From CBDCVO01 sp965223085 (GTDB lineage Bacteria; Pseudomonadota; Gammaproteobacteria; Ga0077536), in assembly GCA_965223085.1 (NCBI GenBank), contig OZ244981.1, forward strand, positions 3,720,001-3,784,000: a stretch of DNA of 64,000 bases. The letters run 5' to 3'. This document shows, piece after piece, positions 25,973-35,477 of this stretch. Made by a program: the position numbers and the translations under genes. Numbering within the stretch: position 1 is the stretch's first letter; every line of letters begins with the position of its first letter. Below the pieces are notes generated by a model, which saw nothing but the letters and a program-made list of their open reading frames with translations, was not told the DNA's origin and searched no databases.

Positions 25973-26306
25973 AGTGTACCTCTGAGTCTTCGTATCCCTC
26001 TGGCGCGTGAACCAGCGCTTTTTCTCCATTTGCATACTCTAAGACGAGCAAGCGAATCGTAGCTCCGGGCAGCGGGTAAGGTGGTATCAAGCTAACCGTC
26101 GTACGCCCGAGCAGTTCGATATCCACCACCCCGACGGTGATCTCACGATCGGAACGCCACCAGCGCGGTAAGGTTTGTTTTTCTACGGTGACCAGCGTCG
26201 CGTTGATCGGTGTTTGCGATACAATCGTCATTGGTGTTTGACGAATAACTTGCCACGCGATCACGCCGAAGAAGATCAGCAAAGTTGGTACTAACACGCG
26301 GATCAT
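25965..26306 (-). CDS. Small single-helix membrane protein, unknown function
   Basis: 113 residues. One N-terminal hydrophobic segment (VLVPTLLIFFGVIAWQVI) likely anchors it, with the rest outside the cytoplasm. No recognised domain. ATG 26306 with GGGAG five bases upstream is preferred to TTG four codons earlier. It overlaps the alpha/beta hydrolase gene. Confidence 0.65.
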   Translation of the reverse strand: MIRVLVPTLLIFFGVIAWQVIRQTPMTIVSQTPINATLVTVEKQTLPRWWRSDREITVGVVDIELLGRTTVSLIPPYPLPGATIRLLVLEYANGEKALVHAPEGYEDSEVHYE

Positions 26307-26488
26307 CAGCGCTCCCAACGCTAGCGGCGTTCGTTCGACATAAGCATCCTAAACAGCGGGTGGTAGTAGAATAGCTCACCCTGAGCACCGGCCGGCGGGT
26401 ATACGCTTAGTTGTGCGCGGTACGCCCGCATGCACCGATTCATCATGCCCGTATTTATGCCGCGTAGGCGAAATTGAGGGTTTCATGT

Positions 26489-27241
26489 TCAGTCGCCTGT
26501 TTTTGTCGACAGACCGCGACAACCTCGATCGGAATACTCGACTCCGCCGATTGTCCAGCGTAGTGCATTTTGCTCTCTTCCTCGGACCACACCGCCGAAT
26601 TCGCACGCGCTTTGTAGCTGCCAGTGCCACTCCAGGGGACCGGCGAGTGACAAGTAAATCGTGAGTGGGTTTCCGCGTTCGTCGTGAACGTTGAGCACAC
26701 AGACTTCATCATTAATACGCGGGTCGTGCACGACTGTGTGGCAGTATTTTTTCGCTGGAATGCGGTGCTGACCGGTCCATGACTCTCCGACGCGACGGCC
26801 GATAGCCCAGCTACCAAAAAGCGCTGCATAGGGTGGACGCCAATGCTGGGTTTCGTTGCCACCTGATGTGCGCGTCCCGGTCTCCCAATCACGCCAATTT
26901 GCGCGCGGGTCGAGGGCGATAGGGGGATAGGGAAACTCGACTACAAAAGCGGGCAGGGTGTCGACGCGTCCGGCGTCGACCACGCCGGCACGCAGCCGCA
27001 GGTAGGCCGGTCGATCGAACGTCGCGCCGTGACCAATTTGCGTCGGACTCCATGGTGATGGTGTTGCTGTCTCAGGGCAGACCGCACCGCTTATGTCTCT
27101 GCAGTCGGACAGTGTCATGTGAGCCCCATGCAGCGGCATCCAACCCCAGCGTGATAAGTGATAACGATAAATGTAAGCAGCGCCAACGACGATCGGTAAC
27201 ATCACCAGACATACGGTTTTGATCACGTTGCTCGACATCAT
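26489..27241 (-). CDS. Membrane-anchored protein, unknown function
   Basis: About 250 residues with one N-terminal hydrophobic helix (VCLVMLPIVVGAAYIY) and a soluble remainder rich in Trp, Pro and Arg with several cysteines; no known family recognised. The pair ATG-ATG at 27236-27241 is chosen as start because the anchor follows directly; an ATG at 27289 would add 16 residues. Neither has a strong ribosome binding site. It could be co-transcribed with the small membrane protein downstream. Confidence 0.55.
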   Translation of the reverse strand: MMSSNVIKTVCLVMLPIVVGAAYIYRYHLSRWGWMPLHGAHMTLSDCRDISGAVCPETATPSPWSPTQIGHGATFDRPAYLRLRAGVVDAGRVDTLPAFVVEFPYPPIALDPRANWRDWETGTRTSGGNETQHWRPPYAALFGSWAIGRRVGESWTGQHRIPAKKYCHTVVHDPRINDEVCVLNVHDERGNPLTIYLSLAGPLEWHWQLQSACEFGGVVRGREQNALRWTIGGVEYSDRGCRGLSTKTGD

Positions 27242-27289
27242 AGCGCCGCGGTATGAAGCCGGTGCTGACGCCCGATCACAATACCTCAT

Positions 27290-27808
27290 TCATCTTCATA
27301 ATCGAGCTTGCCGGAAATTCGCGGCGAATATACCGCAACATGAGGGCCGCAGGTGGTCTTAGGGTTGGCCTCTCTAAGCGTACTTCAGTCAACGGATATT
27401 GTTCGCCCGACGTGTGCGCCGCCAGCCGCATGCCGTCACGCGCCATACTGAGCAAGGCCTTCAGCGAAGCCGCGCCTATGCACCGGTCACGTGCGGTGAC
27501 CAATGCCTGCAGGCTGTTGCGTGGTCGTCGCGGCGGCGGGCTTGCGGTCACGCCGGCATTTTCACTGCGCGCTTGGGCCATGCTTGTTGCGCCTCGGGAA
27601 GGTTGGTTGTTGCTCTGCAACATACGATGTATTCATGGTGGCTCGAATTCTGCCATGAAGTGCGTCGCACTTGCATTATTATGCACTCCTACGGTGCCGT
27701 ATCGTTAGATGGCCGCAGCCACCGCGCGCCTTTGCAGCCACCGCGCAAGCACTGCTGTGCCGCTAAGCGGTGTTGCCCAGGTGTTAGCTTATGAAGGGGT
27801 AGCTAGAA
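27290..27808. other. 519 bases without a confident gene
   Basis: Open frames exist on both strands (for example a 115-codon minus-strand frame ending at 27276), but they are Arg/Pro/Ala-rich, lack ribosome binding sites and show no recognisable motif, so I do not call them. The region should include the promoter for the plus-strand LLM gene that follows. Confidence 0.3.
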
Positions 27809-28831
27809 ATGAAGATCGCGTTTATGCCTGACACGCATTTCGGGGTATATGATCAAAACGAAACACCACGTGCACACGACGTTGCGGACGCGATGGCGCA
27901 TTGCCTTGCTGAGGCAACGCTAGCAGAGCGTGTCGGGTTCGATGGGATTTGGGTGCCGGAACGTCATCAACGTCCCGAGACTTGGTGGCCGAATACGATC
28001 ACGCTGTTGGCGGCGATTGCGGCACGGACGCAGACAGTGTCGATCGCGTGTACGGTTATCCAGCCGACGTTTCATCATCCTATACATCTCGCCGAAGCGT
28101 TGGCCGCAGTTGATAACTTGAGCCGCGGGCGACTCATCTTCGGTGCCGGGGTCGGCTACCACGAAGACTATTTTCGCTGTTTTGGCGTTCCGTATACCGC
28201 GCGTGGCCGACGCTTCGAAGAGGCAATGAACTGCATCGTTGGGGCCTGGACACAAGCGACGTTTAGTTATGACGGTGAATTTTTTCAATACGATGGTGTG
28301 CGGCTAATGCCGAAACCATTTCAACGTCCACGCCCACCTATTTGGATCGGCGCTTTTGCACCCAAAGCCATGGCACGTGCGTTGGACTACGAAGGTTGGT
28401 GTTTATGGTTTCCACCGAGTGTGAACGAATTGGCCCCGGCTGCGGCTGACATGCGGGAGCGAGCGAAAGCACGCGGAAAAGAAGATTTCGCGATTACGCT
28501 CGGTTTCGAGGGCTGGGTGGGCGATGAACCCGATCTGCGCGCAAAGCATGGTCACCGTTGGGTGCGCGAGTGGAGCTTCTATGCGGAAAAAGGTTTGTCG
28601 CCGGATGCACAAGCGACCGATGCTTTGACGAATATCGAGAAGATGTTTTTGTGTTTAGGCAATAAACAAAAGTGGATCGATCGTATGGGCGAGCTGCGCG
28701 AGAAAGTCAACCCCGACTGGTTATGCATTCGCACCCGTAATCCAGTTAACCCTGACGAGTATTATCCTTCGCGTTCTGAAAGCCTCGAAGTCATCGAACG
28801 TTTCGGAGAAATACTCGCGGATCTTCGTTAG
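27809..28831 (+). CDS. LLM class flavin/F420-dependent oxidoreductase (4)
   Basis: 340-residue luciferase-like protein: MKIAFMPDTHFGVYDQ at strand 1, GIWVPERHQRPETWWPNTITLLAAIAARTQTVSI, NLSRGRLIFGAGVGYHEDYFRCFGVP, and PPIWIGAFAPKAMARAL. AAGGGG lies nine bases before ATG. It is followed after 153 bases by another LLM gene on the same strand, the only adjacent LLM pair here. Cofactor (FMN or F420) and substrate not determinable by eye. Confidence 0.9.
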   Translation: MKIAFMPDTHFGVYDQNETPRAHDVADAMAHCLAEATLAERVGFDGIWVPERHQRPETWWPNTITLLAAIAARTQTVSIACTVIQPTFHHPIHLAEALAAVDNLSRGRLIFGAGVGYHEDYFRCFGVPYTARGRRFEEAMNCIVGAWTQATFSYDGEFFQYDGVRLMPKPFQRPRPPIWIGAFAPKAMARALDYEGWCLWFPPSVNELAPAAADMRERAKARGKEDFAITLGFEGWVGDEPDLRAKHGHRWVREWSFYAEKGLSPDAQATDALTNIEKMFLCLGNKQKWIDRMGELREKVNPDWLCIRTRNPVNPDEYYPSRSESLEVIERFGEILADLR

Positions 28832-28924
28832 CACGAATATTGCACCGGCACCGCCGATGCTGACGTAGGACTTTCATTTCAACGCACTACTACATGGTTG
28901 TCGTAGTGACACTGTGAGAGACCT

Positions 28925-28951
28925 TTGTCATTACCATGATGCATGGGACAA
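28925..28951 (+). promoter_or_regulatory. Stem-loop upstream of LLM gene 5
   Basis: Two nested arm pairs, TTGTC/GACAA and CCATG/CATGG, enclose an ATG loop, with a four-base bulge on one side. It lies about 35 bases before the start codon, where it might be a protein-binding dyad or an mRNA leader structure. No family assigned. Confidence 0.35.
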
Positions 28952-28984
28952 TGAGAACACTTTGACGACCTTGGGGCTAGCGCG

Positions 28985-30025
28985 ATGAAACTCGGACTCA
29001 TGCTGGGATATTCCGGTGCCAAAATGAAGTTGCCGATGGCGTTGATTAAAAGAGCAGAAGCGCTCGGTTATGACTCCGTATGGACCGCCGAAGCATGGGG
29101 CTCGGATGCGGTTACGCCGCTTGCGTGGATATTAGGGCAAACGGAACGGATCAAGGCAGGTACTGCCATCATGCAAATGGCGGCGCGCACCCCGGCGATG
29201 ACCGCAATGACGGCGATGACTTTGGATCAATTATCCGGTGGGCGCTTCATTTTGGGCGTAGGTCCGTCGGGGCCACAGGTCGTCGAAGGTTGGCACGGAG
29301 AAAAATACGGCAAGCCCTTAACACGACAACGCGAGTATGTAGAAATAATTCGCAAGATCCTGCGTCGCGAAGGCCCCGCGATCCATCACGGCGAGCACTA
29401 TCATTTGCCCAATACCGGCGCGGGCACCACAGGATTGGGCAAACCACTGAAGAGCATTTTGCACGGTGATCCGAACCTACCCATCTATACGGCATCGATT
29501 ACCCCGAAAGGGATCTCGCTAGCCGCCGAAATCGCCGATGGATTTTTCCCGGTGTGGATGGACCCGAACCGCTTTGATCTATTCGCGGAGGCATTGAATT
29601 CCGGCTTTACGCGGGCTGGTGGGGACAAATCGCTAGCAAATTTTGCGATCGCGCCGTTTGTGCGCGTAGTCATGGGCGATGACGTTGACGGATGTCGCGC
29701 GGCGATCAAGCAACATTTCGCGCTTTATATCGGCGGCATGGGCGCGCGCCATAAGAACTTCTACAATGATTACATGAAACGTATGGGCTACGAAGGCGCG
29801 GCGACCAAAATTCAAGCGCTCTATCTTGGCGGCGAAAAAGACGCCGCTGCCGCCGCTGTTCCCGATGACTTTATCGACGCCTGCTCGCTCGTGGGGCCAC
29901 CGGCGCGCATCAAAGCGCAGCTCGGCGCGTGGCAACAGGCTTATAAAGACGGTCATCTCCACACTATGATCGTGACGTGTGATTCCGTCGATGCATTGAC
30001 GGTGTTGGCAGATATGGTATTGTAG
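28985..30025 (+). CDS. LLM class F420-dependent oxidoreductase (5), Rv3520c-like
   Basis: 346-residue luciferase-like protein. Features: MKLGLMLGYSGAKMKLPMALIKRAEALGYDSVWTAEAWGSDA, AGTAIMQMAARTPAMTAMTAMTLDQLSGGRFILGVGPSGPQVVEGWHG, and DGFFPVWMDP. These match the TIGR03559-type F420-dependent branch (Rv3520c relatives). Of the five LLM proteins this has the strongest F420-type signature. It precedes a methyltransferase gene by 14 bases. Confidence 0.92.
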   Translation: MKLGLMLGYSGAKMKLPMALIKRAEALGYDSVWTAEAWGSDAVTPLAWILGQTERIKAGTAIMQMAARTPAMTAMTAMTLDQLSGGRFILGVGPSGPQVVEGWHGEKYGKPLTRQREYVEIIRKILRREGPAIHHGEHYHLPNTGAGTTGLGKPLKSILHGDPNLPIYTASITPKGISLAAEIADGFFPVWMDPNRFDLFAEALNSGFTRAGGDKSLANFAIAPFVRVVMGDDVDGCRAAIKQHFALYIGGMGARHKNFYNDYMKRMGYEGAATKIQALYLGGEKDAAAAAVPDDFIDACSLVGPPARIKAQLGAWQQAYKDGHLHTMIVTCDSVDALTVLADMVL

Positions 30026-30039
30026 CGGCTCGCAGCCTA

Positions 30040-30783
30040 ATGGCTGATCATTTCTCGGCGCTCGCCTCACGCTATGCAAAGTATCGCCCGAGTTATCCGC
30101 GAAGCTTATTTCAATTTTTAGCCAACACCGCATGCCCCAGAACGCTAGCGTGGGATTGTGCCTGTGGTAACGGCCAGGCGACTAACCTCTTGGCGCGACA
30201 CTTTGAGAAAGTGCTCGCCACCGACGTCAGTGCGGCGCAAATTAGCCGCGCGTTACCACGCGCTAATATCGAATACCGCGTGGAATCGGCCGAACAGAGC
30301 AGTATTGCTGCGCATAGCGTTAACCTCATCACAGTTGCGCAAGCGGCCCATTGGTTGGACATCGGGCGATTTAATCGCGAAGTCGAGCGCGTGTTGGCGT
30401 CGAATGGCGTCGTTGCTTGGTGGACTTACGGCCGCCTGCGCATCAATCATGACCAACTCAACGCCGTCGTGCAGAATTACTACGATGACGTGATCGCCAG
30501 CTTCTGGCCACCGCAACGGCATCATGTCGAGACGCAGTATGCCGAGTTGTCATTTCCATGGCAGCGCATTGCCACGCCCACGTTCGCGATGCGTGAATCC
30601 TGGTCGTTAGCGCAGTTGCTTGGCTACCTGAGTAGTTGGTCTGCGAGTGCGCGTTATGCGCAGCACACCGGTCGGGACCCCGTCGACGAAATTGCACCCG
30701 CGCTTGCGGCACTGGAGATTGCCCCCGAGGCACAATTTCAGGCTGCTTGGCCATTGACCTGCTTGGTCGGACGGCAATCCTAA
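30040..30783 (+). CDS. Class I SAM-dependent methyltransferase
   Basis: 247-residue methyltransferase. SAM-binding motif I is LAWDCACGNGQATNLLA (about residues 38-54), with TDVSAAQI and the post-motif VAQAAHWLD. The N-terminus FSALASRYAKYRPSYP is typical of the UbiE/Tam-like group. Only 14 bases after LLM gene 5, so co-transcription is likely; substrate unknown. Confidence 0.88.
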   Translation: MADHFSALASRYAKYRPSYPRSLFQFLANTACPRTLAWDCACGNGQATNLLARHFEKVLATDVSAAQISRALPRANIEYRVESAEQSSIAAHSVNLITVAQAAHWLDIGRFNREVERVLASNGVVAWWTYGRLRINHDQLNAVVQNYYDDVIASFWPPQRHHVETQYAELSFPWQRIATPTFAMRESWSLAQLLGYLSSWSASARYAQHTGRDPVDEIAPALAALEIAPEAQFQAAWPLTCLVGRQS

Positions 30784-30945
30784 ATCGATCACTAAGACGA
30801 CCCCGATAGCGCGCTACCCACGGGACGAGATACTCGACGTACGAGAGCAAACATCGTCAGCGTCGACCGGGGCGGCCAGCAGGCGAGCGTTATCAGCCCG
30901 ATGGCAACCTAATCTCAGTTGCCTCGAACGCCTTGATGTCGCTGT
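30784..30945. other. Intergenic, no gene seen
   Basis: Between the methyltransferase and the broken ABM gene. No ORF of convincing content and no clear terminator hairpin with a T-run. Confidence 0.3.
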
Positions 30946-31200
30946 TCAACGGCGGGTTGGCACTAACCGTGCTTGGAACTCCGCCATATGAGGCGTTTTA
31001 AAATGCGCCCGTAGCGCGCCCAGGGATACCCAATGTTCGTTAATGTGCAACACGTTGGCGTTATCTGCTTCTAGCGTGAATACCTAATCTAGACAGCCGG
31101 ATTCTTGTTGTGTGGCACGCTGCATTTCAAGCAAATGCTCCCGTACTGTTGTTGCGAAGGCGCCAGGTGCAAGCTCAACCTTAGCGTTAACGATTATCAT
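30946..31200 (-). pseudogene. ABM-domain (quinol monooxygenase-like) gene with one amber codon
   Basis: Minus-strand translation from ATG 31200 gives MIIVNAKVELAPGAFATTV, REHLLEMQRATQQESGCLD, stop TAG (31084-31086, codon 39), then VFTLEADNANVLHINEHW and VSLGALRAHFKTPHMAEF through to TGA at 30946. This is a complete small antibiotic-biosynthesis-monooxygenase (YgiN-like) domain of 84 codons in one unbroken frame apart from the TAG, where relatives carry Tyr (GCLDY). One base change (TAT or TAC to TAG) explains it. A recent pseudogene or a sequencing error is most likely. Confidence 0.8.
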
Positions 31201-31281
31201 CAACGATATGCTGAGAGACGCTGCAGTTGTGGTCGGCCCAGACGCGCAGCTTTAAATTACGGAACGCGTCGAGGTGAACGT

Positions 31282-31614
31282 TCATTCGTTCGTCGTTACG
31301 TTAGTCTCAGGCGCACGCGCTTGTGCCGCGAGTTCCTTCTCGTAGGCTTTTTTTGCCTTGCTTTCCGCATGGCGTCGCTCCACTTCGACTTCTCGAACAC
31401 AAAATTGGCGACTACGACTAGACGTTTTTTCGCAATATGAAAGGCCCCGTTGGTAGCGGCGTTTCGCCAAATCCAAGCGGGTTTTTAAACGCGCTTCCGG
31501 TGAATCTTCGATGCGAATGGTGTCGCCCGCGCGCGTGCGAGTTTCACGCGCATCGCTGCCGACGGTGATGAATGCCAAGGAAACGCAAATGCAAGCAAGT
31601 TGCCACAATCTCAT
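31282..31614 (-). CDS. Small secreted protein, unknown function
   Basis: 110 residues with a signal peptide (MRLWQLACICVSLAFITVGSDA) and a charged, helical mature part rich in Arg, Lys and Glu with two cysteines (SYCEK, QFCVREVE). No family recognised. AAGGA nine bases before the ATG supports the start. Probably periplasmic. Confidence 0.7.
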   Translation of the reverse strand: MRLWQLACICVSLAFITVGSDARETRTRAGDTIRIEDSPEARLKTRLDLAKRRYQRGLSYCEKTSSRSRQFCVREVEVERRHAESKAKKAYEKELAAQARAPETNVTTNE

Positions 31615-31637
31615 TATTGTCGATCCTTACACGCGCC

Positions 31638-32291
31638 TTATAAACCCCGCATGCCACTACCCGCGCCACCGGGATGCAAGCTTTTTTCAGCGCTTGGTCG
31701 TGCGCTCATGCGTTTAAACCAAGCGTCGATGTTTTTCAGTGACACCTCGTGAACTTGACCGACGCCGGCACAAAAATCCATGCAACAAAATAAAATCATA
31801 TCGGGGAGCGCCAAACGATCACCACAGATATAATTCTTGCCGGCCATCAAGCCGTCGAGCCAGGCGAGTTTTTCTCGCGCAATCGTTTTAAGCCCGGCAG
31901 CTGCTTCGGGCAAACAGCGCACCCGATCTTTGAATAATTCTAAGCCCTCGGCGTAGCGAAATCCGTTGTACATATGTTCGGTGATGTTGAGTTCGACACG
32001 GCGTTGCCACATGCGGGTTTCAGCGCGCTGCTCGGGCGTCGCGCCAATCAGTGTTGGGGTCGGGTGCAATTCTTCTAAGTATTCGCATATCGCGACAGTC
32101 TCGGCGATCGTGGTGCCGTCATCGAGCGCCAATGCCGGCATTTGGCCGCCTGGGTTTCGATCGGTATACGGTGGTTTGCGGTTATCGGCAGCCATGAGAT
32201 CCACTTGTTCGCTAGGCAATTCAATGTCTTTTTCGAGCATGAACATGCGCACACAACGCGGGTTAGGGCCTACTGAATCGATAAATTTCAT
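31638..32291 (-). CDS. Glutathione S-transferase family protein
   Basis: 217-residue GST: thioredoxin-like N-terminus (KFIDSVGPNPRCVRMFMLEKDIELP), the cis-Pro/Ser glutathione site GGQMPALALDDGTTIAETVAICEYLEE, and an all-helical C-terminal domain with LALPDMILFC. Conjugates or transfers glutathione; substrate unknown. GGAG seven bases upstream of the ATG. Confidence 0.92.
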   Translation of the reverse strand: MKFIDSVGPNPRCVRMFMLEKDIELPSEQVDLMAADNRKPPYTDRNPGGQMPALALDDGTTIAETVAICEYLEELHPTPTLIGATPEQRAETRMWQRRVELNITEHMYNGFRYAEGLELFKDRVRCLPEAAAGLKTIAREKLAWLDGLMAGKNYICGDRLALPDMILFCCMDFCAGVGQVHEVSLKNIDAWFKRMSARPSAEKSLHPGGAGSGMRGL

Positions 32292-32488
32292 GGTCTCTCT
32301 CCGGATAGTTGCGCTACAGCAACGGTGTTTTGGCAGCCCAGGCGGCGTGGCGCCGTTTTGCCTCTAGGTCTAAGCGTACTGCATTTTGTCGCGCATCTCG
32401 ATACTGAGTCTCGGCGCGTAGGCGCGCTTGCCGCGTATCTATACCATGTCCACGTTGCGACGAAAAACCCCTGCGGGCTCGCCCCCCG

Positions 32489-33841
32489 TCAAAAGGTATA
32501 CGACAAATAGGTCTGTATCACGGTGAAGTCATCCTCACCCAATAACTGTTTGACGGCGTCGCCGGGCGTTGACCACGCGATTCCCGCATAGCCGTAGAAA
32601 CGCTGACCGAGAAAATATTCGATGCCGAGGTTGATCTCGTCGGCCCACGAAGTATCTGTGACCGGCGTGCCGAAATAATGCGGCTCTTCCAAATCGTGGT
32701 GATAATAGTAGGCAGTCACCGCCCAACTGGGTCGCGGAAAGGCTTTGAGCTTCACCATTTGTGTGATTTGATTTTGGTTGAATAAATGATATTCGCCCGC
32801 TATTTCGCCTTGATACCAAGTATCCCAATCCCGTTTGAAAATCGTGAAATACAAGCCCCGGTATTCCTCATTTTCTGGCGTTGCCAATTCATCACCGGAA
32901 AGGCGTGTATAGCGGTAGGTTAGTACGGGCTTCCAGGCAACTCGGGCGAGGGTGTATTGCGCTTCGAGATACCAACCTAGTGCATCGTTGTCGTGACCAC
33001 CACCGTCCGCGTCCGTACCTCGCTCAACGACTAACTCACCGAACAGGTGTAACCCCGACAAGCCCGGGAATTGCACATTTGCGGCGCGCAGGTTCCACGC
33101 GTTGATGCCGTCCAGATTATATGCACCGCCCTCGAGCACCTCCAGATACATCGCGCCGAACGTGCCAAATGTAAGCTTGTTGGTTTCGATGTTAATTCCT
33201 ACCACACGGCCATCGCGAAAATCGCTATCAGTACGCAACCAAAAAACTTCCGCCCGCAAGGGTGTTGTATTGACTTTCAAAATCGCACTATTACGCCACG
33301 CCACGAACGCACCGGTCCAATATTGGCCATTTTCGTCGCCCATGTTGAAATTACCGTCGCCCACGATAAAGCCGTCACCAACCCAGTATTCTTGCCCGCC
33401 AACGGAAAAATCCACGACTTCGTTACGCCAGCCGACAAAGGCATGATCGGTGTCGATCGCAGTATCCCCAGCGCGGGCAACCTGACCGGAAATCTCACCG
33501 TCGAGCTGCGTGGTGGCAGCCGCTACGGAAACGCCAGCGTAGAATTCTGAGCGTTCGAGTTCCCAGTTCAAATCGAGTTGCGGCTTCGCTGCGCCGTAGA
33601 AAGTGGCGCGCTCGGTTTCGCCAAGACTGTCGTAAGCGCCAAGTCCATAATTGATCCCCCAACCGTGTTGCAGCCCGATTCGGACGTTGAGCGTGGGATG
33701 CAACCTCAAAGCACCGACAGTATATTCGTCGAACGCTTGCAAGCTTCCGGCGAGGCACAGGTAGAATAGCAACGTGCTCAATCGAAACTTGGATCTTCGC
33801 CCGGGGCATTGTGTCTTGCCGAGATATATCGAGTGTTTCAC
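32489..33841 (-). CDS. Outer-membrane beta-barrel (porin-like) protein
   Basis: 450 residues: a signal peptide ending SLQA near residue 36, then a Gly/Tyr/Trp-rich sequence with alternating hydrophobic strands and a terminal aromatic strand TYLSYTF, the C-terminal Phe signature used for outer-membrane assembly. Resembles uncharacterised porins of the alginate-export or OprB type; specific family not certain. GTG start, with no strong ribosome binding site. Confidence 0.82.
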   Translation of the reverse strand: MKHSIYLGKTQCPGRRSKFRLSTLLFYLCLAGSLQAFDEYTVGALRLHPTLNVRIGLQHGWGINYGLGAYDSLGETERATFYGAAKPQLDLNWELERSEFYAGVSVAAATTQLDGEISGQVARAGDTAIDTDHAFVGWRNEVVDFSVGGQEYWVGDGFIVGDGNFNMGDENGQYWTGAFVAWRNSAILKVNTTPLRAEVFWLRTDSDFRDGRVVGINIETNKLTFGTFGAMYLEVLEGGAYNLDGINAWNLRAANVQFPGLSGLHLFGELVVERGTDADGGGHDNDALGWYLEAQYTLARVAWKPVLTYRYTRLSGDELATPENEEYRGLYFTIFKRDWDTWYQGEIAGEYHLFNQNQITQMVKLKAFPRPSWAVTAYYYHHDLEEPHYFGTPVTDTSWADEINLGIEYFLGQRFYGYAGIAWSTPGDAVKQLLGEDDFTVIQTYLSYTF

Positions 33842-33964
33842 AGGTCAGGAGCTGGCTGGCCAGTGGGGTCAATAGGAATACATGTTTCGGGACACATTAT
33901 TACATAGTAGGGGGCGCTAGCACCGTCCTCGAAGACTATAACAAACGCGGAGGAATGCTATACA

Positions 33965-34447
33965 GTGAAAATCGGTTATTTCGATAAACCCCGGGAGGAA
34001 CGCTACTTTGAAGATTATGAAGCTGGAATCACTTATGAATTAGGGTCATTCTCTTTGACTGAAACCGATATCGTTACTTTCGCCGAACGTTTCGATCCGC
34101 AACCATTTCATATCGATCGCGATGCTGCGGCTGCGGGTCCTTACGGGGGTATTATCGCCAGTGGTTGGCATACCGGATCAGCCACCATGCGCCTGATGGT
34201 CGACGAATACATTTCTAGTGTCGCCGGCCTAGGTTCGCCGGGCGTCGATCAAATTCGTTGGACTCATCCCGTGCGCCCCAACGACAGACTCTCAGTTCGC
34301 ATAACTGTGACCGGCGCTCGCCGCTCACGTTCCAAGCCCGAACGTGGTATTGTCCAATCCGAAATCGTCGTGACGAATCAAAACGAGAAACCCGTGATGA
34401 CCATGACGGCAACCGGATTTGTACTTTCTCGCACTATGATCGACTAA
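33965..34447 (+). CDS. MaoC family (R)-specific enoyl-CoA hydratase
   Basis: 160-residue hot-dog fold protein. Motif FDPQPFHID carries D44 and H49 as the predicted catalytic pair, followed by GGIIASGWHTGSATMRLM, typical of MaoC dehydratases. Hydrates 2-enoyl-CoA to (R)-3-hydroxyacyl-CoA. GTG start with GGAGG about 10-12 bases upstream. Followed 37 bases later by a deacetylase-like gene. Confidence 0.9.
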   Translation: MKIGYFDKPREERYFEDYEAGITYELGSFSLTETDIVTFAERFDPQPFHIDRDAAAAGPYGGIIASGWHTGSATMRLMVDEYISSVAGLGSPGVDQIRWTHPVRPNDRLSVRITVTGARRSRSKPERGIVQSEIVVTNQNEKPVMTMTATGFVLSRTMID

Positions 34448-34484
34448 ACGTGCCTCACCGGGGTGCTGCAACGGAGGGTGATTA

Positions 34485-35477
34485 ATGCGTCAGGTATCCC
34501 TACTGATAAGATTTGCTAGCGTACTTATCGCCGTCATCATTGCGCTACCTTGCGGTGCCCATGACCCGAGTGAACCGCGGGTTGACACGCCGATTTGGCA
34601 GCGGTCACCGGCGCAAATCAAGGCGCAAATCGCGCACGTCCGTGCGGGCGTCGATCTCAGTCCCTCGACTTGGCCCAACGGCGCGCGTGTCGCGGTAAGC
34701 TTTTCCTTCGATGTCGACACCGAGCCCGTGTGGATAGGTTTTCAAGGGCAATCATCACCATCGTATATGTCGCGTGGAGAATATGGCGCCCGCGCGGGCA
34801 TGGCGCGCGTCACGAAACTGCTGCAAAAACACGATATACCGGCAAGTTTTTTTATTCCTGCGATGACGATGGAGTTACACCCTGGAGTGGTCCAGCAACT
34901 GCGCGACAATCCTCGCTATGAAATTGGTTTTCACTCCTACGTGCATGAAAACCCCATGCAGTTGACGCCTGATCAGGAACGCGCAGTTTATGCCAAAGCC
35001 CTCGAGATTTTCGAACGCCACGTCGGTCGCAAGCCAGTCGGATTTCGTTCCGCTGCATGGGATCTAACGCCCGCGACGATCGAAATCGTGAAAGACATGG
35101 GTTTTCTTTACGAAAGCAGCATGATGGCCGACGATCGACCTTACGCTTTGCTCGCCAACGGCAAAGACACCGGTTTAATCGAGTTGCCGGTGGAATGGAT
35201 ACTCGATGACTGGCCGTTGTTTCAAATTAGCTGGCCGAGTCGCCACGTCGCGATCCGCAACGCCGAAGACGTCTATTCAATCTGGAAAGATGAGTTCGAT
35301 GGTGCTTATGAAGAAGGCACGCTTTATATTCTCACCATGCACCCCCAAGTCATCGGCCATCGCTACCGCATGCGAATGCTCGATCGTCTGATTACCTACA
35401 TGAAATCCAAGCCGGGAGTGTGGTTCGCAACCCATGAAGCGATCGCGCGCTACGTTAAAGAACAGGCCGCTCGCTAG
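34485..35477 (+). CDS. Secreted polysaccharide deacetylase family protein
   Basis: 330 residues with an N-terminal signal peptide (to about residue 25, LPCGAHD). NodB-homology motifs: SFSFDVDTE (D76, D78), FHSYVHENP (H150, H154 metal ligands) and FRSAAWDLT. Members of this PuuE/allantoinase-like branch deacetylate polysaccharides or hydrolyse amides. GGAGGG upstream of ATG. Export suggests cell-wall or extracellular carbohydrate substrates. Confidence 0.9.
   Translation: MRQVSLLIRFASVLIAVIIALPCGAHDPSEPRVDTPIWQRSPAQIKAQIAHVRAGVDLSPSTWPNGARVAVSFSFDVDTEPVWIGFQGQSSPSYMSRGEYGARAGMARVTKLLQKHDIPASFFIPAMTMELHPGVVQQLRDNPRYEIGFHSYVHENPMQLTPDQERAVYAKALEIFERHVGRKPVGFRSAAWDLTPATIEIVKDMGFLYESSMMADDRPYALLANGKDTGLIELPVEWILDDWPLFQISWPSRHVAIRNAEDVYSIWKDEFDGAYEEGTLYILTMHPQVIGHRYRMRMLDRLITYMKSKPGVWFATHEAIARYVKEQAAR

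Noticed and set aside
27276..27623. Minus-strand 115-codon frame as a gene
   Set aside because: No ribosome binding site, no motif, Arg/Pro/Ala-rich composition as in spurious frames.
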